Below are positions 14,152 through 22,271 of a stretch of DNA of 64,000 nt, piece after piece (the stretch's first letter is position 1; the number at the start of each line of letters is the position of its first letter). Made by a program: the position numbers and the translations under genes. The stretch comes from Jonesiaceae bacterium BS-20 (GTDB lineage Bacteria; Actinomycetota; Actinomycetes; Actinomycetales; Cellulomonadaceae): contig CP146203.1 of the NCBI GenBank assembly GCA_039995105.1, forward strand, positions 1 to 64,000, read 5' to 3'. The notes under the pieces are model-generated. The model saw only the letters and a list, made by a program, of their open reading frames with translations, made no database searches and was not told where the DNA came from.

Positions 14152-14934
14152 CTAGGAAGAAACGCTGTGTCGGAGCAAGGGTGGGTGAAGTACCGCGTCC
14201 GTGGGAGATACATCCCGTGCCAAACGGAAGAGTTCTGCCGGACGCCCGGGGCCAGGGCCTCCAAATTTCCCGGTGGATTCCAAGAAGCCAGGGGTTGTGC
14301 TGATCTTGCGGTGGAAATTTCGTGGGTCAATTGCGATCCCCCACACGGCTTCGTAGACCTGGCGGAGTTGGGTAATGGTGAATTCTTCGGGACAGAAGGT
14401 TGCCGCTAACGGAGAATATTCGAGCTTTGATCGAGCTCGCTCTACCGCATCGTGAAGAATTTCCATGTGGTCAAACGCAAGTTGTGGGAAATTTTCATCG
14501 AATGGCATCCACCTGGCGTCGGCAGCGTCGCCGCCCGCCTGTGGAATGCGGTCGGCAGGTGCCAGGAGCAAGAAGGCCACGCTTAAGACTGGGCCGCGAG
14601 GGTCCCTGTTCAAAGGGCCGTAGGTGCGCAACTGTTCCAGATGTCCGGGTGGAATGATGCCGGTTTCCTCGGCCAGCTCGCGTTGCGCTGCTTGTTCCAG
14701 GGACTCGTTGGGTAACACGAAGCCCCCGGGCAGCGCCGGCTGGCCAGCAAACGGGGTCAGGCCGCGCTCGACAATGAGAATATGCAGCAGGCCGTCGAGG
14801 ACCGTTAGGGCGCAGATATCAACCGTAACCGGAATTGGAATCGCGGTTGTTGGGATGGCCGGAGCCGCTTGAGGCTCAGTCGAGACTGGAAGTCTCGGCG
14901 GAACCGGAGGTGAAGGAACTGGCCGTGGCTGCAT
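14152..14934 (-). CDS. NUDIX protein with winged-helix domain, NrtR-like
   Basis: A 260-aa protein in two parts. The first is a NUDIX domain with an intact box G-x5-E-x7-RELAEETGI. The second is a C-terminal winged helix (FTITQLRQVYEAVWG, then DPRNFHRKISTTPGF). This is the architecture of NrtR, which represses NAD-metabolism genes and responds to ADP-ribose-type ligands; because the NUDIX box is complete it may also hydrolyse its ligand. I prefer ATG 14934 over ATG 14991, because the latter lies inside the palindrome at 14980-15004. The divergent SPFH and NAD-kinase-like genes are the expected targets; this regulation is inference. Confidence 0.8.
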   Translation of the reverse strand: MQPRPVPSPPVPPRLPVSTEPQAAPAIPTTAIPIPVTVDICALTVLDGLLHILIVERGLTPFAGQPALPGGFVLPNESLEQAAQRELAEETGIIPPGHLEQLRTYGPLNRDPRGPVLSVAFLLLAPADRIPQAGGDAADARWMPFDENFPQLAFDHMEILHDAVERARSKLEYSPLAATFCPEEFTITQLRQVYEAVWGIAIDPRNFHRKISTTPGFLESTGKFGGPGPGRPAELFRLARDVSPTDAVLHPPLLRHSVSS

Positions 14935-14979
14935 GGGTACACCATACCGTTTTTGGGGGTGGCGAATCCCGCAAAAATA

Positions 14980-15004
14980 CGTTATCGTCAATATGACGAT
15001 AACG
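14980..15004. promoter_or_regulatory. Perfect palindrome, probable NrtR-like operator
   Basis: Two 11-bp arms, CGTTATCGTCA and TGACGATAACG, match perfectly with a 3-base ATA spacer. The palindrome lies between the divergent starts of the NUDIX/winged-helix gene (14934) and the SPFH gene (15053), where an autoregulatory operator would sit. Assigning it to the NUDIX regulator is inference. Confidence 0.65.
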
Positions 15005-15052
15005 AGTGGTGCTTTCCCGCCAACCCAAGCCCGTGCAACAAGGAGTCAAACC

Positions 15053-16135
15053 ATGAGTGTTTTTAGATCCTTCCCATTCATCTCCCACTATCTCGGAGAT
15101 GCGCACACCCACGTTATCCACCTCAACAAGGGCGTCCGGGTGCACGAGGGTATTGGGCAATCATTTTGGTTCCGCCCCCAGACCTCAGTTCTGAGTGAGG
15201 TTCCCGCAACGGACCAGGAACAGCCCGCAGTTTTCCACGTGCACACTCGTGATCAGCAGGACATCATGGTCCAGGCCAACGTTACCTACCGGTTCGCTGA
15301 CCCGTTCCTGGCCTCGCAACACTTGAATTTTGGAGTCTTCCCACGGGCCAAGCAAAATGAAGCTGAGGCTAATGGGCGGGAGCGAGTAGCCCAGGTCATT
15401 GCGCTGTCCGTCCAATCGATCTCACTCAGTGTTATCGCAGGCCTCGACCTCAACCAAACCCTTGAGACCGGGGTGACGATGCTTCAAAACGCGCTGATGC
15501 AAGGGTTAGGTGCGGACTCCCGGTTGGCATCCAATGGAATCCAAATCCTTGGTGTCAGGGTGTTGTCGGTACGCCCGGAGTCGGACGTGGAAAAGGCTCT
15601 GCAAACCCCGGTGCGGGAACGTCTGCACACAGAAGCAGACAGGTCTACGTATGAGCGTCGCGCCCTCGCCGTTGAACGTGAACGGACCATCTCCGAGAAC
15701 GAACTGGCTTCCAAAATCGAACTGGCCAAGCGGCACGAGCTCCTCCTTGCGCAAGAGGGCGTAAACGCGCAGCGGAAAGCGAAAGAAGATGCGGCATCGG
15801 CATTGATCTCGGCGCAAAGCCGGGCAACCCGTGAAGAACTACGGGCCAAGTCCGAGAGCGAGCAAAAGACAATCTTGGCTCAGGCCGAGGCCGCCAGCAT
15901 CCGGGAAATCGGAGCGGCCAAAGCAAGCGAAACTGAGGCGCTCATGCAGGCCTATGCCCAAGTGGGCAAGGACGTCATTACGGCGCTTGCAATGCGAGAA
16001 GCCGCCAGCAACCTGCCTGCGGTAGGGAACCTGACAATCACCCCGGATGTCTTGACCGGGCTGTTGGGCAACCTGTTGGGAGGCAGCCCAACCGAAGGCG
16101 CGGGCACGGACAGCGCCGGTGGACGCAATGCGTAG
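15053..16135 (+). CDS. SPFH domain-containing protein
   Basis: A protein of 360 aa with an SPFH/prohibitin domain in about residues 20-200 (VHTRDQQDIMVQANVTYRF, then a conserved turn around ILGVRVLSVRPESDVEKAL). A long charged alpha-helical stretch follows (about residues 200-320, rich in E, A, R, K). The tail is Gly/Ser-rich (NLLGGSPTEGAGTDSAGG). SPFH proteins form large ring or cage oligomers, usually on membranes; no clear N-terminal membrane anchor is visible here. The start has AAGGAG at 15040. The end overlaps the NAD-kinase-like gene by 8 bases, so the two are translationally coupled, and both lie divergently from the NrtR-like regulator. Confidence 0.85.
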   Translation: MSVFRSFPFISHYLGDAHTHVIHLNKGVRVHEGIGQSFWFRPQTSVLSEVPATDQEQPAVFHVHTRDQQDIMVQANVTYRFADPFLASQHLNFGVFPRAKQNEAEANGRERVAQVIALSVQSISLSVIAGLDLNQTLETGVTMLQNALMQGLGADSRLASNGIQILGVRVLSVRPESDVEKALQTPVRERLHTEADRSTYERRALAVERERTISENELASKIELAKRHELLLAQEGVNAQRKAKEDAASALISAQSRATREELRAKSESEQKTILAQAEAASIREIGAAKASETEALMQAYAQVGKDVITALAMREAASNLPAVGNLTITPDVLTGLLGNLLGGSPTEGAGTDSAGGRNA

Positions 16136-17018
16136 ACGCGTTGTCATTGTGCACCGCCGTACCGAGTTGGAAGAGTTGCTTGGGCGGCACGGCACGCGTG
16201 GGCAAGCGGAGTTTTTTCTCAAGTCGCGTGGCCGCACGCTCGACCAGGTCCAGCACGGGCAAGACGCCCTCCAAGAGGCAGTTGCCGCCATTCGGTTGGC
16301 GGTGCCACAGGATTGGGTGACCGTGCTGGTTGAGCGCACCGATCTTGCACGGTTCCTGTTTGCGCCCGAGGACCTGGTGTTTGTGGTTGGGCAAGATGGG
16401 CTGGTGGCCAATACGGCAAAGTACGTCGATGCCCAGCCGGTAATTGGAGTTGACCCGGAAAAAGGGCAAAACCCCGGTGTGCTGGTGCGATTTTCCTACC
16501 AGCAAGCGGTCAAGATGATCGCAAAATTGGCACAGCAGCCTGACACGCTGCCCCAACTGCGGCAGTTGACCATGGTCGAGGGGCTTCTCGATGATGGCCA
16601 GCGCATTTGTGCGCTCAATGAGCTTTTTGTGGGGCACCAGTCCCACCAGTCGGCCCGTTACGTTGTGGATGTGGGCGGCAGGCAGGAACGGCAATCTTCA
16701 TCCGGGTTGCTTGTAGGAACCGGGACCGGGGCAACCGGGTGGCTGGCCTCCCTCTCCGCGGACCGCGGTGGCAGGAACCTGCCTACGCCGATCGATCCCG
16801 CGTTGGCATGGTTTGTCCGGGAAGCTTGGCCATCGCCCAACACTGGTGCGATGCTTACTGAAGGAATTGTTTCCGGGGAACAGACACTTGAAGTTCGGGT
16901 CGAATCGGATCAGCTCGTGATCTTTGGCGACGGCATTGAGCATGATCGGTTGCTCCTGGGGTGGGGCCAAACCTTGCGCATTCAGGTGGCGAAACGCAGC
17001 CTCAGTCTCGCAGTTTGA
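16128..17018 (+). CDS. NAD kinase-like (ATP-NAD/diacylglycerol kinase fold) protein
   Basis: A 296-aa protein of the NAD kinase/ATP-NAD-kinase-like superfamily. It shows a nucleotide-loop region DLVFVVGQDGLVANTAKY (family GGDGT appears as GQDG), VIGVDPEKGQNPGVL, NELFVGHQSHQSARY, and the glycine-rich GTGTGATGW of the central beta-sandwich part. The variant GQDG motif makes ordinary NAD kinase activity uncertain; it may be a paralogue with a related substrate. It starts at ATG 16128 inside the SPFH stop region. Control by the adjacent NrtR-like regulator would fit a role in NAD(P) metabolism. Confidence 0.75.
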   Translation: MRRRVVIVHRRTELEELLGRHGTRGQAEFFLKSRGRTLDQVQHGQDALQEAVAAIRLAVPQDWVTVLVERTDLARFLFAPEDLVFVVGQDGLVANTAKYVDAQPVIGVDPEKGQNPGVLVRFSYQQAVKMIAKLAQQPDTLPQLRQLTMVEGLLDDGQRICALNELFVGHQSHQSARYVVDVGGRQERQSSSGLLVGTGTGATGWLASLSADRGGRNLPTPIDPALAWFVREAWPSPNTGAMLTEGIVSGEQTLEVRVESDQLVIFGDGIEHDRLLLGWGQTLRIQVAKRSLSLAV

Positions 17019-17070
17019 ACCGTCGGATGCGTCCTTGGGACACACCCCGGGTCGACCAGCGGCGGTAACC

Positions 17071-17406
17071 CTAAAGTGCCCCGTTGAGTGCTCGTTCAAC
17101 TTGTGCAAGATCGCGAGCAAGCCGCAAATTGACCCGTGAGCCATCTGGGCTCAGGGGGCAGTCCTCACCGTGTAGCCGGCTGAGTGCCTCGGTGATGGCA
17201 TGGGCCGGCGGTAAACCCACAGCATTGACCACCCGCCACCAGGGGACACCGCCCCCAGCCAACTTGAGGACCGTTCCTACCTGACGCGGCCCGCCGCGCT
17301 CCAACGTCTGACCCACGATCGTGGCAATATCGCCATACGTCAGTACACGCCCGGGCGCGATCGACTCGACAGTGTCGAGCACCGCCTCCATGTATTCCTC
17401 ATCCAC
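17071..17406 (-). CDS. Alkyltransferase-like DNA repair protein (ATL)
   Basis: A 111-aa protein of the MGMT DNA-binding domain family, with the helix-turn-helix signature (GRVLTYGDIATIVGQ) and GTVLKLAG. Where true methyltransferases have the reactive Cys (PCHRV), this protein reads PWWRVV. ATL proteins bind O6-alkylguanine without repairing it directly and hand the lesion to nucleotide excision repair. The length fits ATLs, which lack the N-terminal MGMT domain. It is convergent with the NAD-kinase-like gene and divergent from the lipoprotein gene; the 17019-17070 gap holds nothing visible. Confidence 0.85.
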   Translation of the reverse strand: MDEEYMEAVLDTVESIAPGRVLTYGDIATIVGQTLERGGPRQVGTVLKLAGGGVPWWRVVNAVGLPPAHAITEALSRLHGEDCPLSPDGSRVNLRLARDLAQVERALNGAL

Positions 17407-17453
17407 CCTTGCATCCTAGTAGCCGCGCCGTGCCTCGCGGTTAGACTAAGCAA

Positions 17454-18230
17454 ATGCGAAGAATACTGGCCGGGCTCACGGCCGGGCTCCTGCTCACCGC
17501 TTGCAGCCAGACCGGGTACGCGCCCGCGGCACCCTCGAGCGTGCCCGAGCCGCTTGAAAGCGAGTTAGGCCGGGGCTGGGATGAGGAGCCTGAGCCACCC
17601 CCGATTGTTGGGCAAGAGTTGGTCAGTTCAGGCGAGCACGCTCAGCCCGATTCCAGCCTTGGGACCAAAGAGCTCCTCGATATCTTGCGCTTACCGGCAA
17701 CAGCGGCAGCCTCGAATAGTTCTTGTAAACCGCAAGATGTTGACGTAAGCGTGCAATATGCCGATGCCGCAACAGGTAGCAGATACGGCCTGCTTTGGGT
17801 GCAAAATACGTCGGATAGGGACTGCACGGTCCAGGGGTATCCGGGGTTTGGGGCGCGTGGAGCATGGGGATCCAAGTTTCTATTCATAGCTGAGCAACTG
17901 GATGCAATCACCTACGAAGACCCGGCCGCCGAACAGGTTGCGGTGCCCCTTGCTCCCGGCCAGTTTGCAACCGCAAACATGACTTGGACGGGGGAGTTGG
18001 CGGGTGCATATTCCGAGCCAATCTCGCTGTTTGTGGTGCAACTTGCTAGCAACCAAGCACCTATTGGAATCCCGGTAATCCAGGATTTTGTTGGTGACGG
18101 TAGCCAGCCGCAAATAAACTCCGCTTTGGATATTGGGATGCTCAGCACGGTCCGCGTGGGGCCACTGCAATCATCTGAGTCTGTGCCGAGCTGGATGACG
18201 GGGTACTCGGAAGATCCCGGTTTGGGGTAA
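17454..18230 (+). CDS. DUF4232 lipoprotein
   Basis: A 258-aa predicted lipoprotein. Its short N-terminal helix ends in the lipobox LLTAC (Cys 17), and a Pro/Glu-rich linker follows. The C-terminal domain of about 150 aa has DUF4232 character (NTSDRDCTVQGYPGF, later VPLAPGQFATANMTW), found in actinobacterial surface lipoproteins of unknown role. The two Cys flanking the first beta strands (SCKPQD and DCTVQG) probably form a disulfide. No operon partner is obvious; the gene is monocistronic between the divergent ATL gene and the orphan 5S. Confidence 0.8.
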   Translation: MRRILAGLTAGLLLTACSQTGYAPAAPSSVPEPLESELGRGWDEEPEPPPIVGQELVSSGEHAQPDSSLGTKELLDILRLPATAAASNSSCKPQDVDVSVQYADAATGSRYGLLWVQNTSDRDCTVQGYPGFGARGAWGSKFLFIAEQLDAITYEDPAAEQVAVPLAPGQFATANMTWTGELAGAYSEPISLFVVQLASNQAPIGIPVIQDFVGDGSQPQINSALDIGMLSTVRVGPLQSSESVPSWMTGYSEDPGLG

Positions 18231-18351
18231 ACACTGGTTTAGGCCGAACCACGGTGGGAGGTAGCCGAACCTCGGTGCGAGGTAGCCGGAGGCGGTGTGC
18301 GGGCTTGGGCTAGCGGGGGTTAGGGGTTAGCGGCCTCAACCTTGGAAAAAC

Positions 18352-18391
18352 AAAAGGCTCACACGGATTTTCATCAACGTGCGAGCCTTTT
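18352..18391 (-). terminator. Terminator after orphan 5S
   Basis: The 14-bp stem AAAAGGCTCACACG / CGTGCGAGCCTTTT (one G-U type mismatch) ends in a T-run on either strand. It lies 9 bases beyond the 3' end of the minus-strand 5S gene. The preceding 18231-18351 stretch has only short degenerate repeats of GAGGTAGCCG. Confidence 0.85.
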
Positions 18392-18400
18392 ATAAGTTTA

Positions 18401-18518
18401 GTGCGGCTGCGTCCTACTCTCCCACCCCGTTCCCAAGGCAGTACCATCGGCGCAGGCGAGCTTAGCTTCCGGGTTCGGAATGGGACCGGGCGTTTCCTCG
18501 CCGCTATGACAGCCGCAA
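18401..18518 (-). rRNA. rrf: Orphan 5S ribosomal RNA
   Basis: A complete 5S gene on the minus strand, with the CCCATTCCGAACCCGGAAGC core and the closing helix between TGCGGCTG and CAGCCGCA. It is nearly identical to the operon copy at 5577-5695 apart from a handful of changes. No 16S or 23S sequence lies upstream (higher coordinates) on its strand. It has its own terminator, so it may be a functional single-gene unit; the promoter would lie in 18519-18600. Confidence 0.93.
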
Positions 18519-18655
18519 GTACTATTAAACACGGATTAGGGGCCGCACGCAAACCGGTCTGCAAAAAAGCACGTCTCAAAAGCGCTGAGTCGAGGTCAAA
18601 CTCCTGAAGAACTATTGAAATTGCTTGGTTTCTCTAAGATTTGGGGGCCGCAAGC

Positions 18656-18724
18656 ATGAGTTCGCTCACCTACAGAAAAAATACTGGGTCTGAGCCGCCA
18701 GACCTTGTAGCCTTGAAGATATGA
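18656..18724 (+). CDS. Possible 22-aa leader peptide of the ABC-F gene
   Basis: This short frame (MSSLTYRKNTGSEPP...LKI) starts 109 bases upstream of the ABC-F coding sequence, with GGGGG about 10 bases before its ATG. It covers a small hairpin with arms GGTCTG and CAGACC at 18687-18704. Antibiotic-resistance ABC-F genes are often controlled by ribosome stalling on such leader peptides. Whether this one is translated is unknown. The rest of 18519-18832 shows no other gene. Confidence 0.3.
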   Translation: MSSLTYRKNTGSEPPDLVALKI

Positions 18725-18832
18725 AGTGATGATCTGTGGTCCGCCCGCGCCCCGCAACTATTGTTGTGGAAACTCTGCGCTTGGTTGAGGGGCCGTCTTG
18801 TCCATTTCTCAAATCAGATGAAGAGGTCATCC

Positions 18833-20587
18833 ATGGCTTATCCAGATTCAGACGCGCCGTTGCGCGCATACGACGTTGAGCACTATTACGGCGATCACCG
18901 GGTCTTTACCGGGATCAGCCTCGAAGTTGAAGCGGGGCAACGGCTAGGGCTCATCGGTGAAAACGGCTCAGGCAAGACCACCTTGCTGCGCCTGCTCGCC
19001 GGTGATCTCGAAATCGATGGCGGCAGGATCTTCCGCCCGGCTGATTCTCAGCTCTTGCGCCAAGAGATCGATACAGACCACGGCCTGACGGTTCAGGCGA
19101 TCATTGACCAGGCACTCGAGGGTGCTCGTCGTCTAGAAGAAGAACTCACCATTGCAGGTGAAGGCTTGGACCTCGACCCCACGCTCGAGGGGGAAGCGCT
19201 TGAGGAAGCTGCTCAAGTGGCTCAAGAGCGGTTCGATGCCGCACTCAAAGCTGCGGAAATTGGTGACGTTTGGAATGCATCGGTACGCGTAGAGCAGACA
19301 CTGCATGGATTGGGTCTTTCCGGTATTGAACGCGAGCGAAGCCTACGGGAGATCTCCGGCGGACAACTTGGGCGGCTGGCACTTGCGGCCCTGTTGATCC
19401 AGCGCCCAACCGCAATGTTCATGGACGAGCCCACCAACCACCTGGATGACTCCGCAATGGAGTACCTGCAGTCCACGCTGCAGCAGTTCCCGGGTGTTGT
19501 TGTTTTTGCCAGCCACGATCGCGTCTTCCTAGACCAGGTTGCCACGAGCATTTATGACCTTGATCCTTTTGCTACTCCCGCGCTCAAGGTCAATGTGCAG
19601 CAGCGCAAGCGGGTGGAGATCGATGTTGAATCTGATCCTCGCCTGTACCGCGGAGGTTACTCCGCCTACCGAGTGCAGAAGCGCCGGGAACGTCGCGCCT
19701 GGAAGGCCCAGTATGAGGCCGAGCAGGCTGAGATTGCATGGCTGCAGGACGACGGCGATGAGAAGGCTCGCGCGGTTTCGCACAATGCTGCCATTAAAGA
19801 CAACGACAAGATGCAGCACAACTACAAGGGCGGACGGGTCGATGCCTCTATTGCGAGCCAGGTCCGCTCGGTTGAACGTCGCTTGCAGGTTCTAGAGCGC
19901 GATCAAATCATCAAGCCGCCAGCAATCTTGACGTTGGATGGCTCTGTGCTCAATACCTCTGCTGCCGCGCTCGAGTCGGTTGAAGCCGAGCGTAACCCGG
20001 ACGGCAGCCCGCTACCGGTAATTACGGTCGATAACGCGGCATACGAGGGACGAGTCGGCGCCACTTCGCTTGAAGTCTTCCCCGGCACCAAGCTCCTGCT
20101 GACGGGGGCTAACGGCAGTGGAAAATCCACGCTGTTGATGATGATGTCCGGGAACTTGAAACCGACATCGGGAACCGTGGTGCACCGCCGCAAACTGTCG
20201 ATCGCTTTGCTGGAACAAGAAATTGGGCTAGCGCAGGACGAGCGCACACCGCATGAGATCTATAGTCTGGTCACGGAAAACTTGGTCAAGCCGCCTTCCC
20301 TTGCGGACCTTGGCTTGATCCTGCCGCAGGACTTCCATAAGCCCATGAAGTTCCTGTCAACGGGCCAGCGCCGCCGCATGATTTTGGCGGTCCTTATTGC
20401 GCGCACGCCGGATGTGCTGCTGCTTGATGAGCCCACCAACCACCTGTCCCTGACACTGGTTGAGGAACTCACCGATGCAATCGGGTCAACCAAAACCACC
20501 GTAGTTGTGGCCAGCCACGACCGCTGGTTGCGCAGCACCTGGCCGCGTAAGTCCCGCAAGTTGCACCTCAAGGGAACACGCAACTGA
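18833..20587 (+). CDS. ABC-F family ATPase (ribosome-associated)
   Basis: A soluble protein of 584 aa with two ABC cassettes and no membrane segments, the ABC-F layout. Cassette 1 has Walker A GENGSGKTT, signature SGGQLGRLALAAL and Walker B AMFMDEPTNHLDD. Cassette 2 has GANGSGKST, signature STGQRRRMILAVL and LLLDEPTNH. A charged helical linker (about residues 265-370) joins them. ABC-F proteins bind the ribosomal E-site, either in translation quality control or to displace antibiotics; the exact subgroup is not clear. ATG 18833 follows GAGG. The second switch histidine is present (ASHDRWLR), and the tail after it is short. Confidence 0.88.
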   Translation: MAYPDSDAPLRAYDVEHYYGDHRVFTGISLEVEAGQRLGLIGENGSGKTTLLRLLAGDLEIDGGRIFRPADSQLLRQEIDTDHGLTVQAIIDQALEGARRLEEELTIAGEGLDLDPTLEGEALEEAAQVAQERFDAALKAAEIGDVWNASVRVEQTLHGLGLSGIERERSLREISGGQLGRLALAALLIQRPTAMFMDEPTNHLDDSAMEYLQSTLQQFPGVVVFASHDRVFLDQVATSIYDLDPFATPALKVNVQQRKRVEIDVESDPRLYRGGYSAYRVQKRRERRAWKAQYEAEQAEIAWLQDDGDEKARAVSHNAAIKDNDKMQHNYKGGRVDASIASQVRSVERRLQVLERDQIIKPPAILTLDGSVLNTSAAALESVEAERNPDGSPLPVITVDNAAYEGRVGATSLEVFPGTKLLLTGANGSGKSTLLMMMSGNLKPTSGTVVHRRKLSIALLEQEIGLAQDERTPHEIYSLVTENLVKPPSLADLGLILPQDFHKPMKFLSTGQRRRMILAVLIARTPDVLLLDEPTNHLSLTLVEELTDAIGSTKTTVVVASHDRWLRSTWPRKSRKLHLKGTRN

Positions 20588-20647
20588 CCGTACGTCTAAC
20601 AATCGCGTCCACGGCGGCCCCTGCCGCTTGAGGCCACCGCGTAAATT

Positions 20648-20682
20648 CGAGCCTGGGTACAAAATACTTGTACCCAGGCTCG
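20648..20682. terminator. Bidirectional terminator, ABC-F / ROK
   Basis: A perfect stem of 14 bp (arms CGAGCCTGGGTACA and TGTACCCAGGCTCG) with a 7-base loop lies between the convergent ABC-F and ROK genes. The trailing T-tract is weak on both sides. Confidence 0.75.
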
Positions 20683-20714
20683 TATTCTTGGCAGGTGTTG
20701 GGGACGGGACGCGG

Positions 20715-22055
20715 TTAGACCCTGCCCAGAATTGTATTGTGGACGGCAACCACGGCCGCCCCTTGCGCCCACAAGGCTAGGTCCGGTGCCTGGAAGAAAA
20801 GCTGTGGGTCTTGGGTACGTTTGTCACGGTGATCATGGAGCCCGCTGAGCAGGGCAGAGCGGGCCACGTTGGCTAACTCGCAGGCCTCACCGCCAAGCAC
20901 GATTTTTGGCACCAATGTCAGGTTGCTAATCGCTGCCAGTGCTGTCCCCAAGGCGTACCCGGAGGCGTCGGTCAATAGCTGGGCGGTGGGATCGCCTGCG
21001 GTGGCCAACCCCAAGAGCTGCTGAAAGGTGACGGTGCGACCAAAAGCGAGGGTGGCGCGTTGCTCGAGCCCACGCAGGGTCAGCATCGCAGTTGCGCAAC
21101 CGATGTGACCACAGGTGGTCAACAGCGGCCACGGGGCAAGGTGAGAGTCGGTGCCAGTTGGGAGGTCCACGCTTCCGGACCCTCCGCACGCCGCGATGAG
21201 CTCATTGGCGTAGGAAAATAGTTTTGTTGACATCAATGGGAAGTGCGACAGCAGGGAATACCCGGCCTCGGGGCTCCCGACGGCGTGGCCGTGGGTCACC
21301 AGCCCGTAACCAATCCCGGCGCCCATAGTGAACAGGGCAAACGAGTCCGTGTCTGCTCCCTGGCCAAACCAGTGGGTGAACTCGGTCTGGGCAACAATGT
21401 CATTTTCTACCACGCAGGGGATTCCCGTGGCATCCTCAACAAGGCTGGCTAGAGGGACCTGATCCCAGCCCAGGTGATCGGCGTGCGTCACCGTGCGATA
21501 GTTGCTGACGTGGCCGCCAAGCGAGATTCCTATTGCGGCAACCCGTGAGTCTGCGGGGGCCACATCGCTGAGCGCGCCGGCAATCTGCGTAATCGCGGCA
21601 AGGGCAGCCTGAGGTGATTGGTCGGCTAACGGAAGGTCGAGCTGGTGCTCGAGTGAGGCATCGGCCAAGGTGAGCGCACCGTATGCGTGTGTCTGGGTGA
21701 GCTTTATGCCGATAAAACGGTAGGCGCGGTGATTGAACGCAAGCGGAACGCTGGGCCGGCCCAGTCCGGGGGCAGAGTCTTGCAAGGGCTGCTCAATGAT
21801 GATCCCCGCGGCGATGAGTGGCTTGGACAGCCTAGTGAGGCTTCCGGCCGACAGGTCCAGCCGGGTAGCCAGGTCGCCCCGGCTGTGCGGGCCGCCCAAC
21901 AGCAGGGCCTTAACGATCGCACGGCTGTGCCCGGCCAGCTCCGTTTGCGCGACGGTTTGCGCCGCGTCTGTTGGGGGCTCCTGGCTTGGTGGAATCGTTG
22001 GGCCCGCGGAATCTGGCTGGTGCGTAGAAACCGGTAACGCCATTGGACTGGTCAT
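20715..22055 (-). CDS. ROK family transcriptional repressor
   Basis: A 446-aa regulator. An N-terminal winged helix (about residues 40-105, GDLATRLDLSAGSLTRLSKP) is fused to a ROK sugar-kinase-like domain. The ROK zinc motif is reduced to TTCGHIGCATA, and the phosphate loop region reads FTMGAGIGYGLV. ROK repressors bind a sugar or sugar phosphate and release their operator. It is divergent from galT-galK, so galactose or a derivative is the likely inducer. The N-terminal 35 residues are Pro/Thr-rich and probably disordered; a later in-frame start is possible. Confidence 0.85.
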   Translation of the reverse strand: MTSPMALPVSTHQPDSAGPTIPPSQEPPTDAAQTVAQTELAGHSRAIVKALLLGGPHSRGDLATRLDLSAGSLTRLSKPLIAAGIIIEQPLQDSAPGLGRPSVPLAFNHRAYRFIGIKLTQTHAYGALTLADASLEHQLDLPLADQSPQAALAAITQIAGALSDVAPADSRVAAIGISLGGHVSNYRTVTHADHLGWDQVPLASLVEDATGIPCVVENDIVAQTEFTHWFGQGADTDSFALFTMGAGIGYGLVTHGHAVGSPEAGYSLLSHFPLMSTKLFSYANELIAACGGSGSVDLPTGTDSHLAPWPLLTTCGHIGCATAMLTLRGLEQRATLAFGRTVTFQQLLGLATAGDPTAQLLTDASGYALGTALAAISNLTLVPKIVLGGEACELANVARSALLSGLHDHRDKRTQDPQLFFQAPDLALWAQGAAVVAVHNTILGRV

Positions 22056-22133
22056 AATGCTCTCAAGTTTATTCCAGAGTTGAAAAAATTACCCGATGCC
22101 TGACTTGGTTTTGCGAGTTTCTCTTGCGTTACC

Positions 22134-22162
22134 TTGACAATACATTAATTTCAGCATAAAAA
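22134..22162 (+). promoter_or_regulatory. Promoter of galT-galK
   Basis: TTGACA at 22134-22139 and TAAAAA at 22157-22162 are separated by 17 bases, a good sigma-70-type pair about 110 bases upstream of the galT start. The adjacent AT-rich block should also serve the divergent ROK gene. No clear operator was found. Confidence 0.55.
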
Positions 22163-22271
22163 TAAGTAACTACGATGATGTGATGGTGCGGGTGCTAAAC
22201 GCCGGTGCCACATGAACGCCTCAGGTCTCGCGCTGCTGCACAGGCCAAGGTCCAAATAATCAGGATGGCAA

